Below are positions 25,974 to 34,579 of a stretch of DNA of 64,000 nucleotides, one piece after another. Location: NCBI RefSeq assembly GCF_026626885.1, contig NZ_JAPNOA010000007.1, positions 46,084 to 110,083 of the forward strand, read 5' to 3'. Made by a program: the position numbers and the translations under genes. The first letter of the stretch is position 1; each line of letters begins with the position of its first letter. The notes under the pieces are model-generated. The model was not told the DNA's origin. It did no database searches and saw nothing but the letters and a program-made list of their open reading frames with translations. The DNA is from Parathalassolituus penaei (GTDB lineage: Bacteria > Pseudomonadota > Gammaproteobacteria > Pseudomonadales > Oceanobacteraceae).

Positions 25974-28900
25974 ACCAGGCCGTAAGCAAACTGACTCTGG
26001 ATGTGGGACGTCGTCTGCCTGAGCCGATGGGCCTGATGCTGGACCGTTCCCGCACCGTGGAATTCGAATTTGATGGCCGTCGTATCAAGGGCCTGAAGGG
26101 CGACAGCATTGGCAGCGCGCTGCTGGCCAACGATATCTGGATCTGGTCACGTTCGTTCAAATACCACCGCCCACGTGGGCCGCTGACCATGGCCGGTCAG
26201 GACGCCAACAGTCTGGTGCAGCTGCCGAGCGAACCCAACGTGTTGGCCGATCGTATTGCCGCCGAAACCGGCATGAAGGTATCCGGCCAGAACGCCAATG
26301 GCACCGTCGCCAACGACAAGGATGCCTACCTCGACAAGTTCGGGCGTTTTATGCCGGTGGGCTTTTATTACCGCTCGTTTTTCAAACCCAAGGGCATCTG
26401 GGATCGCTGGGAAAAATTCATCCGCGAAAAAGCCGGTCTGGGCATCGCCGATTTGCAATTCCAGCCGGAGTACTACGACAAGAAATTCCTGCACTACGAC
26501 GTGGTGGTGGTCGGTTCTGGCCCGGCGGGCCTGAGTGCGGCGTTAAAAGCCGCCAACGGTGGTGCCAGTGTGCTGCTGCTGGAAGAAAATCCGATTGCTG
26601 GTGGCGCTCTGTGTTACGCCGATTTTGACGATGTGGACGACAGCCTGGTGCTGCGCCGTGAGCTGCTGGCGGCGGTGAGTGCCCATCCGGCCATTACCCT
26701 GATGACCAACGCCACCTGTAACGCCTGGTTTGTCGACAACTGGCTGCCGGTTCTGCAAGGCAAACGTCTTTTCAAGGTGCGCGCCAAACAATGCATCATG
26801 GCCACCGGCGCGTTTGAGCAGCATGTGGTGTTCCGTGGCAACGATCTGCCGGGCGTGGTGTTGTGTTCTGCCGCCATGCGCATGATGAAACTCTATGCCC
26901 TCAAGCCCGGCCAGACGGCGGTGATTGTGACCGGTAACGACGACGGTTATCTGACCGCTCTGGCCCTGAAAAAACAGGGTGTTCAGGTCGCCATGCTGGT
27001 GGATATGCGTGCCGAGCCGCTGGTGCAGCGCAGCAGCAGCGCGCTCAAGAAAGTCCGCGACGCCGGTATTCCGGTGCGTCTGGGGGCAACCGTCTACGAA
27101 GCCTTTGGCAAACAGCACCTGCAAGCGGTGGATGTCCGCAGCATCGTGGGTAAAGGCCAGGTCGGTGACGGCGGTGAAACCGTGAGCTGCGATCTGCTGT
27201 GTATGAGCGCCGGTTATATGCCTGCCTATCAGCTGCTGTGTCAGGCTGGTGGCAAGTTGTCGTACGCCGATGACAAGGCGTTGTTCAGCATCAGTGGTCT
27301 GCCAGATCACCTGCACATTGCCGGTTCGGTGAATGGTGTGCACAACCTTGATGCGGTAATGGCCGACGGCCAACGTGCTGCGCTCAAGGCTCTGCAGGCG
27401 CTGGGTTTGCTGGATGGCACCGGAACCGAAACCGCGGAATCGGTAACCGTTGAGTGCCATCGTCAGGTGAACTTCGACTGGCCGATCTTCAAACACCCGA
27501 AAGGCAAGGATTTCGTTGACTACGACGAAGACTTGCAAGCCAAGGACATCATCAACGCTACTCGTCTTGGGTATCGCGATGTGCAGCTGGTAAAACGCTT
27601 CTCGACCGTAGGCATGGGGCCATCCCAGGGCCGTCATTCGGCGCTGCCAACCGCGCGTCTGGTGGCCAGTGCTACCGGCCGCAGCGTTACTGAAACCGGT
27701 GTTACCACCGCACGTCCGCCGTATGTGCCGGAAAAACTGGCTTATGTTGCCGGTCGTTGTTTTGCACCGTATCGCCAGACCGCCATGCATTTCCGTCATC
27801 TGGAACTGGGTGCCAAGCTGATTCCAGCGGGTATCTGGCAACGTCCGGGCTTTTATCCTCCGGCGGGTCAGCTGCTGCAAGGCAGTGATGCCAGCCCGTT
27901 AAATCCGGTGGCGCGCAAGATTCGGGATGCCTGTATCGAAGCCGAGTCGCTGCATGTGCGCAGCCGCGTGGGCCTGATCGACGTCTCGACCCTGGGGGGT
28001 ATCGAACTTCGCGGCCCCGATGCCGCCGAGTTTATGAACCGCATTTACACCTTCGGCTTCCTCAAACAACCGGTGGGCAAAACCCGTTATGCGGTGTTAA
28101 CCAACGATCAGGGTGTTGTGGTGGATGACGGTGTGGCCTGCCGTTTTGCTGACGATCATTTCTACGTCACCGCCACCACATCCGGGGTGGATGCCGTGTA
28201 TCGCCTGATGACCTTCTGGAACACCCAGTGGCGTCTGAAAGTGGATATCGCCAACGTGACCTCGGCCTTCGCCGCGGTGAACCTCGCGGGGCCTGACAGC
28301 CGCAAGGTGCTGAAACCACTCACCGATGTTGACCTCAGCCAGCAAGGCTTCCCGTATCTGGCCTGTCGTGAAGGTTTTATCCGGGTGCCGGGTAGCGATG
28401 TGCAGATTCCGGCGCGCTTTATGCGGGTCGGTTTTGTCGGCGAACTGGGTTACGAGATTCACGTACCGACCCGTTACGGCGAACTGCTGTGGGATGTGCT
28501 GATGAGTGCCGGTGCCGCTTTTGATATCCGCCCGTTTGGGGTGGAGACTCAGCGTCTGCTGCGTCTCGAAAAAGGCCACATCATCATCAGTCAGGACACC
28601 GATGGCATGAGCCATCCCGGCGAGTTGTCGCTGGAATGGGCAATCAGCAAGGGTAAACCCTGGTTTAACGGCTGCCGGGCAGTGGACATCGTGATGAAGC
28701 GTCCGCAAACCCGCAAGCTGGTGGGCTTCCGCCTGTCTGCTGATCTTCACCATCAGGGCCGCAAGCCGGAAGAAGGCCATCTGGTGCTGGCCAGCCAGCA
28801 GGACGGCGCGGCGATTACCGGCCACGTTACCTCCTGTGAATATTCACCAACCGTTGGTGCCATTATTGGTCTGGCCTACGCAGGGCTGGATCAGGTGGAG

Positions 28901-29005
28901 CCGGGCAGTCGTCTGCCGATTCGTATCGATACGGGTGATCTGGTGCTGGCTGAAGTGGTCAGCCTGCCGTTCTACGACCCCGAACAAGCCCGTCAGGAGA
29001 TTTGA
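25970..29005 (+). CDS. mgdC: N-methylglutamate dehydrogenase subunit C (SoxA-like)
   Basis: 1011 aa, the large alpha subunit of the sarcosine-oxidase superfamily. It has an N-terminal ferredoxin-like region (FEFDGRRIKGLKGDSIGSAL), a nucleotide-binding motif DVVVVGSGPAGLSAALKAA near residue 180, and a C-terminal aminomethyltransferase (GCV_T) domain from about residue 660, which joins the released methyl carbon to tetrahydrofolate. The resulting methylene-THF is the substrate of FolD encoded upstream. Confidence 0.92.
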   Translation: MNQAVSKLTLDVGRRLPEPMGLMLDRSRTVEFEFDGRRIKGLKGDSIGSALLANDIWIWSRSFKYHRPRGPLTMAGQDANSLVQLPSEPNVLADRIAAETGMKVSGQNANGTVANDKDAYLDKFGRFMPVGFYYRSFFKPKGIWDRWEKFIREKAGLGIADLQFQPEYYDKKFLHYDVVVVGSGPAGLSAALKAANGGASVLLLEENPIAGGALCYADFDDVDDSLVLRRELLAAVSAHPAITLMTNATCNAWFVDNWLPVLQGKRLFKVRAKQCIMATGAFEQHVVFRGNDLPGVVLCSAAMRMMKLYALKPGQTAVIVTGNDDGYLTALALKKQGVQVAMLVDMRAEPLVQRSSSALKKVRDAGIPVRLGATVYEAFGKQHLQAVDVRSIVGKGQVGDGGETVSCDLLCMSAGYMPAYQLLCQAGGKLSYADDKALFSISGLPDHLHIAGSVNGVHNLDAVMADGQRAALKALQALGLLDGTGTETAESVTVECHRQVNFDWPIFKHPKGKDFVDYDEDLQAKDIINATRLGYRDVQLVKRFSTVGMGPSQGRHSALPTARLVASATGRSVTETGVTTARPPYVPEKLAYVAGRCFAPYRQTAMHFRHLELGAKLIPAGIWQRPGFYPPAGQLLQGSDASPLNPVARKIRDACIEAESLHVRSRVGLIDVSTLGGIELRGPDAAEFMNRIYTFGFLKQPVGKTRYAVLTNDQGVVVDDGVACRFADDHFYVTATTSGVDAVYRLMTFWNTQWRLKVDIANVTSAFAAVNLAGPDSRKVLKPLTDVDLSQQGFPYLACREGFIRVPGSDVQIPARFMRVGFVGELGYEIHVPTRYGELLWDVLMSAGAAFDIRPFGVETQRLLRLEKGHIIISQDTDGMSHPGELSLEWAISKGKPWFNGCRAVDIVMKRPQTRKLVGFRLSADLHHQGRKPEEGHLVLASQQDGAAITGHVTSCEYSPTVGAIIGLAYAGLDQVEPGSRLPIRIDTGDLVLAEVVSLPFYDPEQARQEI

Positions 29006-29008
29006 GCC

Positions 29009-29728
29009 ATGAAAGATTCGCGTGCCAGTTTGCCGTTGCAAGTGGAGTGGGCCGATCGTGAAGCGGCCCGCAGTGGCAACTATCGTCGTCAGTCGGGTTT
29101 GTCGCGGCGGCCAACCGCATCCATGGCCAGTGTCGTGGGTGTGGTGGATCATGAAGATCGCCAGCGCGCTGCCCGTGCCGGCGTAATCGACCTCACCATG
29201 GTGCCACACACCGGGTACCGCGGTACGGCCGCTGCCGACTGGCTGGCGGCGCAGGGGTATCCACTGCCGCTGGTGCCCAACCAGGCCAGCACCAGCGCCA
29301 ATGGCGACCGCATTCTGCGCCTGAGTATGCGTGAGTTCTGGTTGCTGGGCAGTCTGGATGACCTTGGCCAGACCATCACGACCTTGCCAACCCGTATGAC
29401 CGACACCCCGGCCAACTGTTACCCGCTGTTCTGTGGCGACAGCCACGCCTGGCTGCTACTGACCGGGGAGCATATTGCCGATGTGATGGCCAAGTTATGT
29501 GCGGTTGACCTGCGCGAAGCGCAGTTCCCGGAGGGCAGCATTGCCCAGACCTCGGTCGCGCGGGTAGGAGCCATTGTGGTGCGTCAGCAGGTCAACGGCC
29601 TGCCAGCCTTTGCCATCCTGTGTGATGTGAACAGCAGTGACTATATGTGGACGGTGCTGGTCGATGCCGTACAGGAGTTCGACGGCGGCCCGATTGGTAT
29701 TGACTGCCTGCGCTCAGGCAACGACTGA
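29009..29728 (+). CDS. mgdD: N-methylglutamate dehydrogenase subunit D (SoxG-like)
   Basis: 239 aa gamma-subunit family protein, the last of the four-gene mgdABCD set, starting three bases after mgdC. GCV_T-like fold; recognisable stretches include LGSLDDLGQTI, AWLLLTGEH and SDYMWTVLVDAVQEF. Its TGA overlaps the ATG of the SMR exporter gene (TGATG). Confidence 0.87.
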   Translation: MKDSRASLPLQVEWADREAARSGNYRRQSGLSRRPTASMASVVGVVDHEDRQRAARAGVIDLTMVPHTGYRGTAAADWLAAQGYPLPLVPNQASTSANGDRILRLSMREFWLLGSLDDLGQTITTLPTRMTDTPANCYPLFCGDSHAWLLLTGEHIADVMAKLCAVDLREAQFPEGSIAQTSVARVGAIVVRQQVNGLPAFAILCDVNSSDYMWTVLVDAVQEFDGGPIGIDCLRSGND

Positions 29729-30054
29729 TGGGCTGGATCTTCCTGCTGATTGGTGGGGCACTGGAGTGTTTTGGTGCCCTCGCCATGAAAAAGAGCGAAG
29801 GATTCAGCCAGTTATGGCCGTCATTGCTGGCGATACTGCTGCTGGGCACCAGCCTGCTGATGGTATCGCTGGCCATGCGCACCATCCCCATGGGCACCGC
29901 CTACGCCGTGTGGGCGGGGATCGGCATCGCCTCGATTGCCATCAGCGGCATACTGTTTCTGAACGAACCCGCCAGCCTGTTACGGCTGGGAGCCATTCTC
30001 TGCATTGTGGTGGGCGTGGTGGGGTTAAAACTGGTCGAAGCCATCGAAACCTGA
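29728..30054 (+). CDS. Small multidrug resistance (SMR) family exporter
   Basis: 108 aa with four transmembrane helices and the SMR hallmarks: membrane Glu in GGALECFGALAMK and TIPMGTAYAVWAGIGIASIAI. SMR dimers export quaternary ammonium compounds, guanidinium or other small cations by proton exchange. The start codon overlaps the mgdD stop, so translation is coupled to the methylamine operon. Export of excess methylated amines or another cationic intermediate is a reasonable guess, not proven. The GIG-IASIAI variant fits neither EmrE nor the guanidinium exporters cleanly. Confidence 0.88.
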   Translation: MGWIFLLIGGALECFGALAMKKSEGFSQLWPSLLAILLLGTSLLMVSLAMRTIPMGTAYAVWAGIGIASIAISGILFLNEPASLLRLGAILCIVVGVVGLKLVEAIET

Positions 30055-30082
30055 CCAACAGGCCATCCCAACGGGAGCACAT

Positions 30083-30514
30083 ATGGGCATTGAATATACG
30101 GACATTGAATACCGCGTAAACCAGCCGATCAGCCGCCAGCAGTTTGTTGAACTGTTACAGCAAACCAGCCTCGGCCCCCGCCGCCCGCTGGATAACCACC
30201 GCGTTATGCAGGGCATGCTCGACAACGCCAACCTGCTGGTAACCGCCTGGCACCAACAACGGCTGGTCGGCGTTGGCCGCGCCGTCACCGATTTTGTGTA
30301 CTGCTGTTATTTATCCGACCTCGCCGTCGCCGAAGACTGCCAGGGCCAAGGTATCGGCAAACAACTTATCCGCGAACTCATGGCCGCCCTCGAACCCGGC
30401 TGCAAACTGCTGCTGGTCGCCGCCCCCAAAGCGGTGGATTACTACCCGGCGATAGGATTTACCCAACACCCGACCAGCACCTGGACGCTGGATGATGTAA
30501 GGGAGTTGAGGTGA
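30083..30514 (+). CDS. GNAT-family N-acetyltransferase
   Basis: 143 aa with the acetyl-CoA loop VAEDCQGQGIGKQLI and the preceding YLSDLAV strand. GGAG lies seven bases before the ATG. It is 28 bp after the SMR gene and probably the last gene of the operon. Substrate unknown; small amines would suit the context. Confidence 0.8.
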   Translation: MGIEYTDIEYRVNQPISRQQFVELLQQTSLGPRRPLDNHRVMQGMLDNANLLVTAWHQQRLVGVGRAVTDFVYCCYLSDLAVAEDCQGQGIGKQLIRELMAALEPGCKLLLVAAPKAVDYYPAIGFTQHPTSTWTLDDVRELR

Positions 30515-30567
30515 CTAGCGGGCAAGGGGGAATATTTTAATGACGATGCTTCCTTCGCCTTGTCTGC

Positions 30568-31020
30568 TTACGGTTGGGTTTCAGTCCACCTCGCCAGTGT
30601 CTTGAACTCAAATAGCTCATTCCTTGCAACCATCTCATGCTCGAAGTTGATCAACAGTTTGCCGTTCAGCTCAAACAGGCCTGGCTTGATCTCGGTGACA
30701 TCAAGCCTGAGTACATCGCATGGGTTGTATGCGTTTCCGAGGTATATCGTGGCCTCAGACTCAGGATGCTGCGCTTGGCAAAGCTGCAAATGATTGAGCT
30801 GTTTTGGGTCGGAGAGACCTAGCGAATACCAATCCAGCATGAGCATTGTTTCAACCGGCTGAGATTCCCACGGCAGGCCACTATAGAAGGGTTTGAAAGG
30901 GAGTGTTATGCGATGGATAAGCGTGCGAGGAAATCCGATTTTCTGATTCTCGAACCAATATGCCATTATTTCGCCTTCCATAAGCTCAGTCTTGCCGCTG
31001 AGGCCGATTACTGAATCCAT
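30568..31020 (-). CDS. Hypothetical protein
   Basis: About 150 aa if it begins at the ATG at 31020 (MDSVIGLSGK); upstream codons look non-coding. It contains an aromatic, hydrophobic sequence (MAYWFENQKIGFPRTLIHR; LPFKPFYSGLPWESQPVETM) and no signal peptide or membrane span. No family recognised. It lies in the same direction as the next unknown gene, with a 166-bp gap. Confidence 0.5.
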   Translation of the reverse strand: MDSVIGLSGKTELMEGEIMAYWFENQKIGFPRTLIHRITLPFKPFYSGLPWESQPVETMLMLDWYSLGLSDPKQLNHLQLCQAQHPESEATIYLGNAYNPCDVLRLDVTEIKPGLFELNGKLLINFEHEMVARNELFEFKTLARWTETQP

Positions 31021-31186
31021 GTGATTTTTTAACCTTGCCGTTTGATTGCTGAGTATGTGATGCCATGTTGATCGCCGTCTCTGTTGCATCAAGGGGCTGA
31101 TTGTCGTTGAAAGTATCTGAGACCTCGCATCGATCATCAACGAAGAATCGATTGTGAGCCGTGAGTTGTACTCGTTTCGACACGGC

Positions 31187-31621
31187 TTACACCTCCCCGC
31201 AGAACCTGACCGATGGCTCTGTCTCAAGTATGCAGATCAGTTCTGCATCCAATTCCTGTAACGGCGTTTCGAGATCAAGTTTACCCAACCACTGTCGGAC
31301 TCTGGATCGGAGGTCCAACAGTGGTATCTCAATGTGCGGAAAGACATGCCAGACCAGCTGGTGGGCGGTAGGGGGATTGTCCGGATCGAAGTCTTCTGTT
31401 GGCATCGCGCCACAACCCACCCACAGCATGTATTCGCTGTGCTGGCATAACACGCACCAGCCCCAGTCTTCCGGAAATACATCGGTGGTATAGCCACGTT
31501 CGGTGAGTTTGTTGGCCAGCCAGTTGGCCAGTGCCTGGCCGTAGCATCCGGGGTTGGTTTGCTGGTCTTCACCGGGGACGATTTCAAACTGATTCGATGT
31601 AAACCAATGTCCTTGTTCCAT
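31187..31621 (-). CDS. Hypothetical protein
   Basis: 144 aa from an ATG preceded by GGAG nine bases away. The protein has an N-terminal acidic part, GWCVLCQHSEYMLWVGCG with three Cys, and a run DFDPDNPPTAHQLVWHVF. No family recognised with confidence. It resembles short uncharacterised proteins found singly in proteobacteria. The adjacent gene at 30568 has the same orientation, so they may be a pair. Confidence 0.6.
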   Translation of the reverse strand: MEQGHWFTSNQFEIVPGEDQQTNPGCYGQALANWLANKLTERGYTTDVFPEDWGWCVLCQHSEYMLWVGCGAMPTEDFDPDNPPTAHQLVWHVFPHIEIPLLDLRSRVRQWLGKLDLETPLQELDAELICILETEPSVRFCGEV

Positions 31622-31748
31622 TCCGATCTCCGAGATTTTCCCGATGCGACGGTGCTGAGCCGATTGTGCGCGTTGTGTTGCGGTTGTCGAGTCTATCGAA
31701 GGTGATCTGCTGTGCAGTCTGCCGCGCCGTTTACGTCCTCTGAATCCC

Positions 31749-32615
31749 TCACGCAATTATCGTGGCTTCTGACCGAGCGTTCTGCGCCGGCATCTGGCGT
31801 ATCCGCGCCTGATAGCCTTGGTGCTGGATGGTATTGAGGTATTGCGCGGGGGTGGCGTTGGCGAACTTTTTGAACTCTCGTAGAAAGTGGGATTGGTCGC
31901 TGAAACCTCGTTCAAAAGCGAGGTCGGCAAACACGATCTGAGGCTGGTGGTGCATGTCGTGTAGTGCATGTTGGCAGCGCACGATGCGGCTGAATACCTT
32001 GGGTGAGAGGCCGAGGTCGGTGCTGAACTGGCGTTGCAGGGTGCGAATGCTGTAGCCGGTTTGTTGTTCCAGTTCCCGAATCAGGATATTGCCCTGATGC
32101 CGATGAATCAGGGCCAGGGCGTGTTCCGTCGCCGGGGCGATGCGGCGATGACGGTGGCCGTTTATAAAACGCTCGAACAGGCTGGCCTGGTCGTGTCCGT
32201 TGCTCAGGCTGCAGATGTTATCCAGCAAGGCGGTGCTGTTGGGCATTAGCTCCTGCAGGTCAATTTCGGTGTCGACCAGTTCGGCGGCACCAATATTCAG
32301 CACGTCTGGCATTACGCCGGGTGCAAAACGAACCCCGAAATAGCGGTGCTGGTGGGTCAGCTGGGCGCTGCGTGCGGCCAGTGTGGTGCCGCAGACCTTG
32401 GCGCGCCGGGCGTCACAATCAAACAGGATATCAATACAGCCATCCGGCACGGCAAAGGTCAGGGCCTGGCTCTGGTCGGCTTCAAAACCGTAAAAGTGCG
32501 AAATCACCGGGTTGCGGGAGAGGATCAGGTCGTAATGACGGGCGGCGCTGAGTACAAACCAGGGTTGTTCGGAATGCAGGGGCCGGGCGTGGTCTGCTCT
32601 GTTAGTGGTCATCAT
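31749..32615 (-). CDS. AraC-family transcriptional regulator
   Basis: 288 aa: N-terminal sensor region (FAVPDGCIDILFDCD, typical of one AraC subgroup) and C-terminal double helix-turn-helix (IRELEQQTGYSIRTLQRQFSTDLGLSPK and FADLAFERGFSDQSHFLREFKKFANATP). It is divergent from the amine-oxidation cluster starting at 32866, with about 250 bp between them, so it may activate that cluster. Confidence 0.88.
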   Translation of the reverse strand: MMTTNRADHARPLHSEQPWFVLSAARHYDLILSRNPVISHFYGFEADQSQALTFAVPDGCIDILFDCDARRAKVCGTTLAARSAQLTHQHRYFGVRFAPGVMPDVLNIGAAELVDTEIDLQELMPNSTALLDNICSLSNGHDQASLFERFINGHRHRRIAPATEHALALIHRHQGNILIRELEQQTGYSIRTLQRQFSTDLGLSPKVFSRIVRCQHALHDMHHQPQIVFADLAFERGFSDQSHFLREFKKFANATPAQYLNTIQHQGYQARIRQMPAQNARSEATIIA

Positions 32616-32865
32616 GGACGCCCTCTCTACGGTTTTTGAAGCGGTCTTGAATGTCGGCGTACCGAACGGCAGTCAGGTGATTGTCGGTAAAAAGCCCCTC
32701 GTTTGTCTTGACTCTCCGTGCCAGTCCTTTGTGAGTGGGCGGCCGTGTCGTAAATATTCAATACAGCCCTGGGGGAAGCTTCATAGCATCCAGAAAAACG
32801 CTGTCACCTGCCTGCAATAAGGCACTGACGGCTTCGAAAAACGGGTGTGTGACCCGAGGGATGTT

Positions 32866-34005
32866 ATGACTGCAACGACAAAAATCGATTTTATTTATCT
32901 GTCCGAGCCCGACATGATCGCGGCGGGTGTGACGGATATGCCTGCCTGTGTAGACACCATGGAGGCTATGTTCAAACTGCTGCATATCGGTGATTACCGC
33001 ATGGCCGGTCCGAACAGCGACTCCCACGGTGCCATGATTACGTTCCCGCAGCAGTCTCCTTTTGCCACCATGCCAAAACCCACGGCCGACCGCCGTCTGA
33101 TGGCGATGCCTGCTTATCTGGGCGGCGATTTCCAGACCTGTGGTGTGAAGTGGTATGGCTCCAACATTGCCAACCGCGAGAAAGGCCTGCCGCGTTCGAT
33201 CCTGATGATGACGCTGAGTGATATTGATACCGGCGCACCGCTGGCGCATATGTCGGCCAACCTGCTGTCGGCCTATCGTACCGGTGCGATTCCGGGGGTG
33301 GGTGCCCGTTATCTGGCGCGCAAAGATGCGCGGGTGATCGGCTTGCTGGGGCCGGGTGTGATGGGCAAAACCTCGACCGCCGCTTTTATCGCCGCACGTC
33401 CGGGCATCGATACCATCAAGGTGAAAGGTCGTGGTCAGGCCAGTCTGGAGAGTTACATCGGCTGGGTGAAGGAAACCTTCCCGCAAATCACCAGCATTCA
33501 GGTGGTCGACAGCATTGAAGAGCTGGTGCGTGGCTCCGACATCATTTCTTACTGCAATTCCGGTGAAGTGGGTGATCCAACCAAATATCCGCTGGTGAAG
33601 CGCGAGTGGCTGAAGCCGGGTGCTTTTCTGGCCATGCCAGCCAGCTGCAGCCTCGACGATGGCATGAGTGGTGCCGATGTGCGCAAGGTGATGGACAGCA
33701 TTGGTCTGTACGAAGCCTGGTACGAAGAGGTGCCGAAGCCGAGCCATCATGTGATTCCGCTGGTGGGTATGCGTTTTATGGACATGATTGCCAACGGTCA
33801 GATGGATAAAAACGAGCTGGAGGATCTGGGTGCCATTATCTGCGGCGATACACCAGCACGCCGGAACGATGACGAAATCATCGTGATGTCGGTGGGCGGA
33901 ATGCCGGTTGAGGACGTTGCCTGGGCAACCACGGTGTACCGCAATGCGCTTGAAAAAGGCATTGGTGTGAAGCTGAACCTGTGGGATCAGCCTGTTCTTC
34001 GTTGA
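32866..34005 (+). CDS. Ornithine cyclodeaminase/mu-crystallin family protein
   Basis: 379 aa with the NAD-binding loop IGLLGPGVMGKTSTAAF near residue 160 and the family's HGAMITFP and KWYGSNI regions. The branch looks like the protein annotated as tyramine oxidase subunit B in some proteobacteria (moderate memory-based match). Members reduce ketimines or remove ammonia from amino acids. The start at 32866 follows GAGGGAT. It is followed by a Rid protein and an FAD oxidase, implying a shared amine or imine pathway. Confidence 0.8.
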   Translation: MTATTKIDFIYLSEPDMIAAGVTDMPACVDTMEAMFKLLHIGDYRMAGPNSDSHGAMITFPQQSPFATMPKPTADRRLMAMPAYLGGDFQTCGVKWYGSNIANREKGLPRSILMMTLSDIDTGAPLAHMSANLLSAYRTGAIPGVGARYLARKDARVIGLLGPGVMGKTSTAAFIAARPGIDTIKVKGRGQASLESYIGWVKETFPQITSIQVVDSIEELVRGSDIISYCNSGEVGDPTKYPLVKREWLKPGAFLAMPASCSLDDGMSGADVRKVMDSIGLYEAWYEEVPKPSHHVIPLVGMRFMDMIANGQMDKNELEDLGAIICGDTPARRNDDEIIVMSVGGMPVEDVAWATTVYRNALEKGIGVKLNLWDQPVLR

Positions 34006-34111
34006 CCAGTGCGCTAATCCCGGCCGTTCACTGCTCAGGATAACGAAGTGCTGGCCGCTGGCGGGCGCTTCGTTGCTCCCGTCTTCTATTCCATTATTCA
34101 AAGCCAAGACA

Positions 34112-34528
34112 ATGACCAAAATTCTGAAAGTAAAAACCGGTGGCAGGTTCGAAGAAATTGCCAGCTATTCCCGTGTTGTGGCCGTAGACGACTGGATTTT
34201 CGTCTCCAACACCGCCGGGCGTGATCCGCAAACCGGTGAGTTCTCACAAGATCCGATCGCCCAGGCCGAAGTGGTGTTCAACAACATTGAAAAGGCGCTG
34301 GCGGCGGTAGGGGCAAGCCTGCAAGACGTGGTGATGTCGCGGGTGTTTATCCAGAACCCTGAGCACATCCACAAGGTGATGGAGTTTATCGGCGGCAAGT
34401 TCCGGGGCGTTGATCCGGCGACCACCGCCACCTGCCCGCCACTGGGCTCCAGCCAGTATCTGGTGGAAATCGAAGTCACGGCCTTCCGTGGTGCCTCAAA
34501 AGCCGATGTTGAGTACATCAACATCTGA
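34112..34528 (+). CDS. RidA/YjgF-family protein lacking the deaminase arginine
   Basis: 138 aa, whole-length Rid fold (VSNTAGRDPQTG, QAEVVFNNIEKALAAVGASL, VEIEVTAF). RidA enzymes hydrolyse reactive imines/enamines using a C-terminal Arg in the PxR motif. Here that segment reads DPATTATCPP with Thr104 where the Arg is expected, so it belongs with the Rid groups whose deaminase activity is doubtful. It is sandwiched between two amine-metabolising genes. Confidence 0.85.
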   Translation: MTKILKVKTGGRFEEIASYSRVVAVDDWIFVSNTAGRDPQTGEFSQDPIAQAEVVFNNIEKALAAVGASLQDVVMSRVFIQNPEHIHKVMEFIGGKFRGVDPATTATCPPLGSSQYLVEIEVTAFRGASKADVEYINI

Positions 34529-34537
34529 TTCTCTGTT

Positions 34538-34564
34538 GCCGGGCCCTGAAGGGTGCCCGGCCTT
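34538..34564 (+). terminator. Hairpin between the Rid and oxidase genes
   Basis: GCCGGGC (34538-34544) and GCCCGGC (34555-34561), perfect 7-bp stem followed by only three T. Likely a partial terminator or mRNA-stabilising stem; the next gene begins 15 bp later. Confidence 0.5.
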
Positions 34565-34579
34565 TGCTGGAGACTATTC

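Noticed and set aside
24338..29728. Reading the four-subunit oxidase as sarcosine oxidase (soxBDAG)
   Set aside because: Same family, but the gmaS-mgsABC neighbours point to N-methylglutamate dehydrogenase; no glycine betaine or dimethylglycine genes are nearby.
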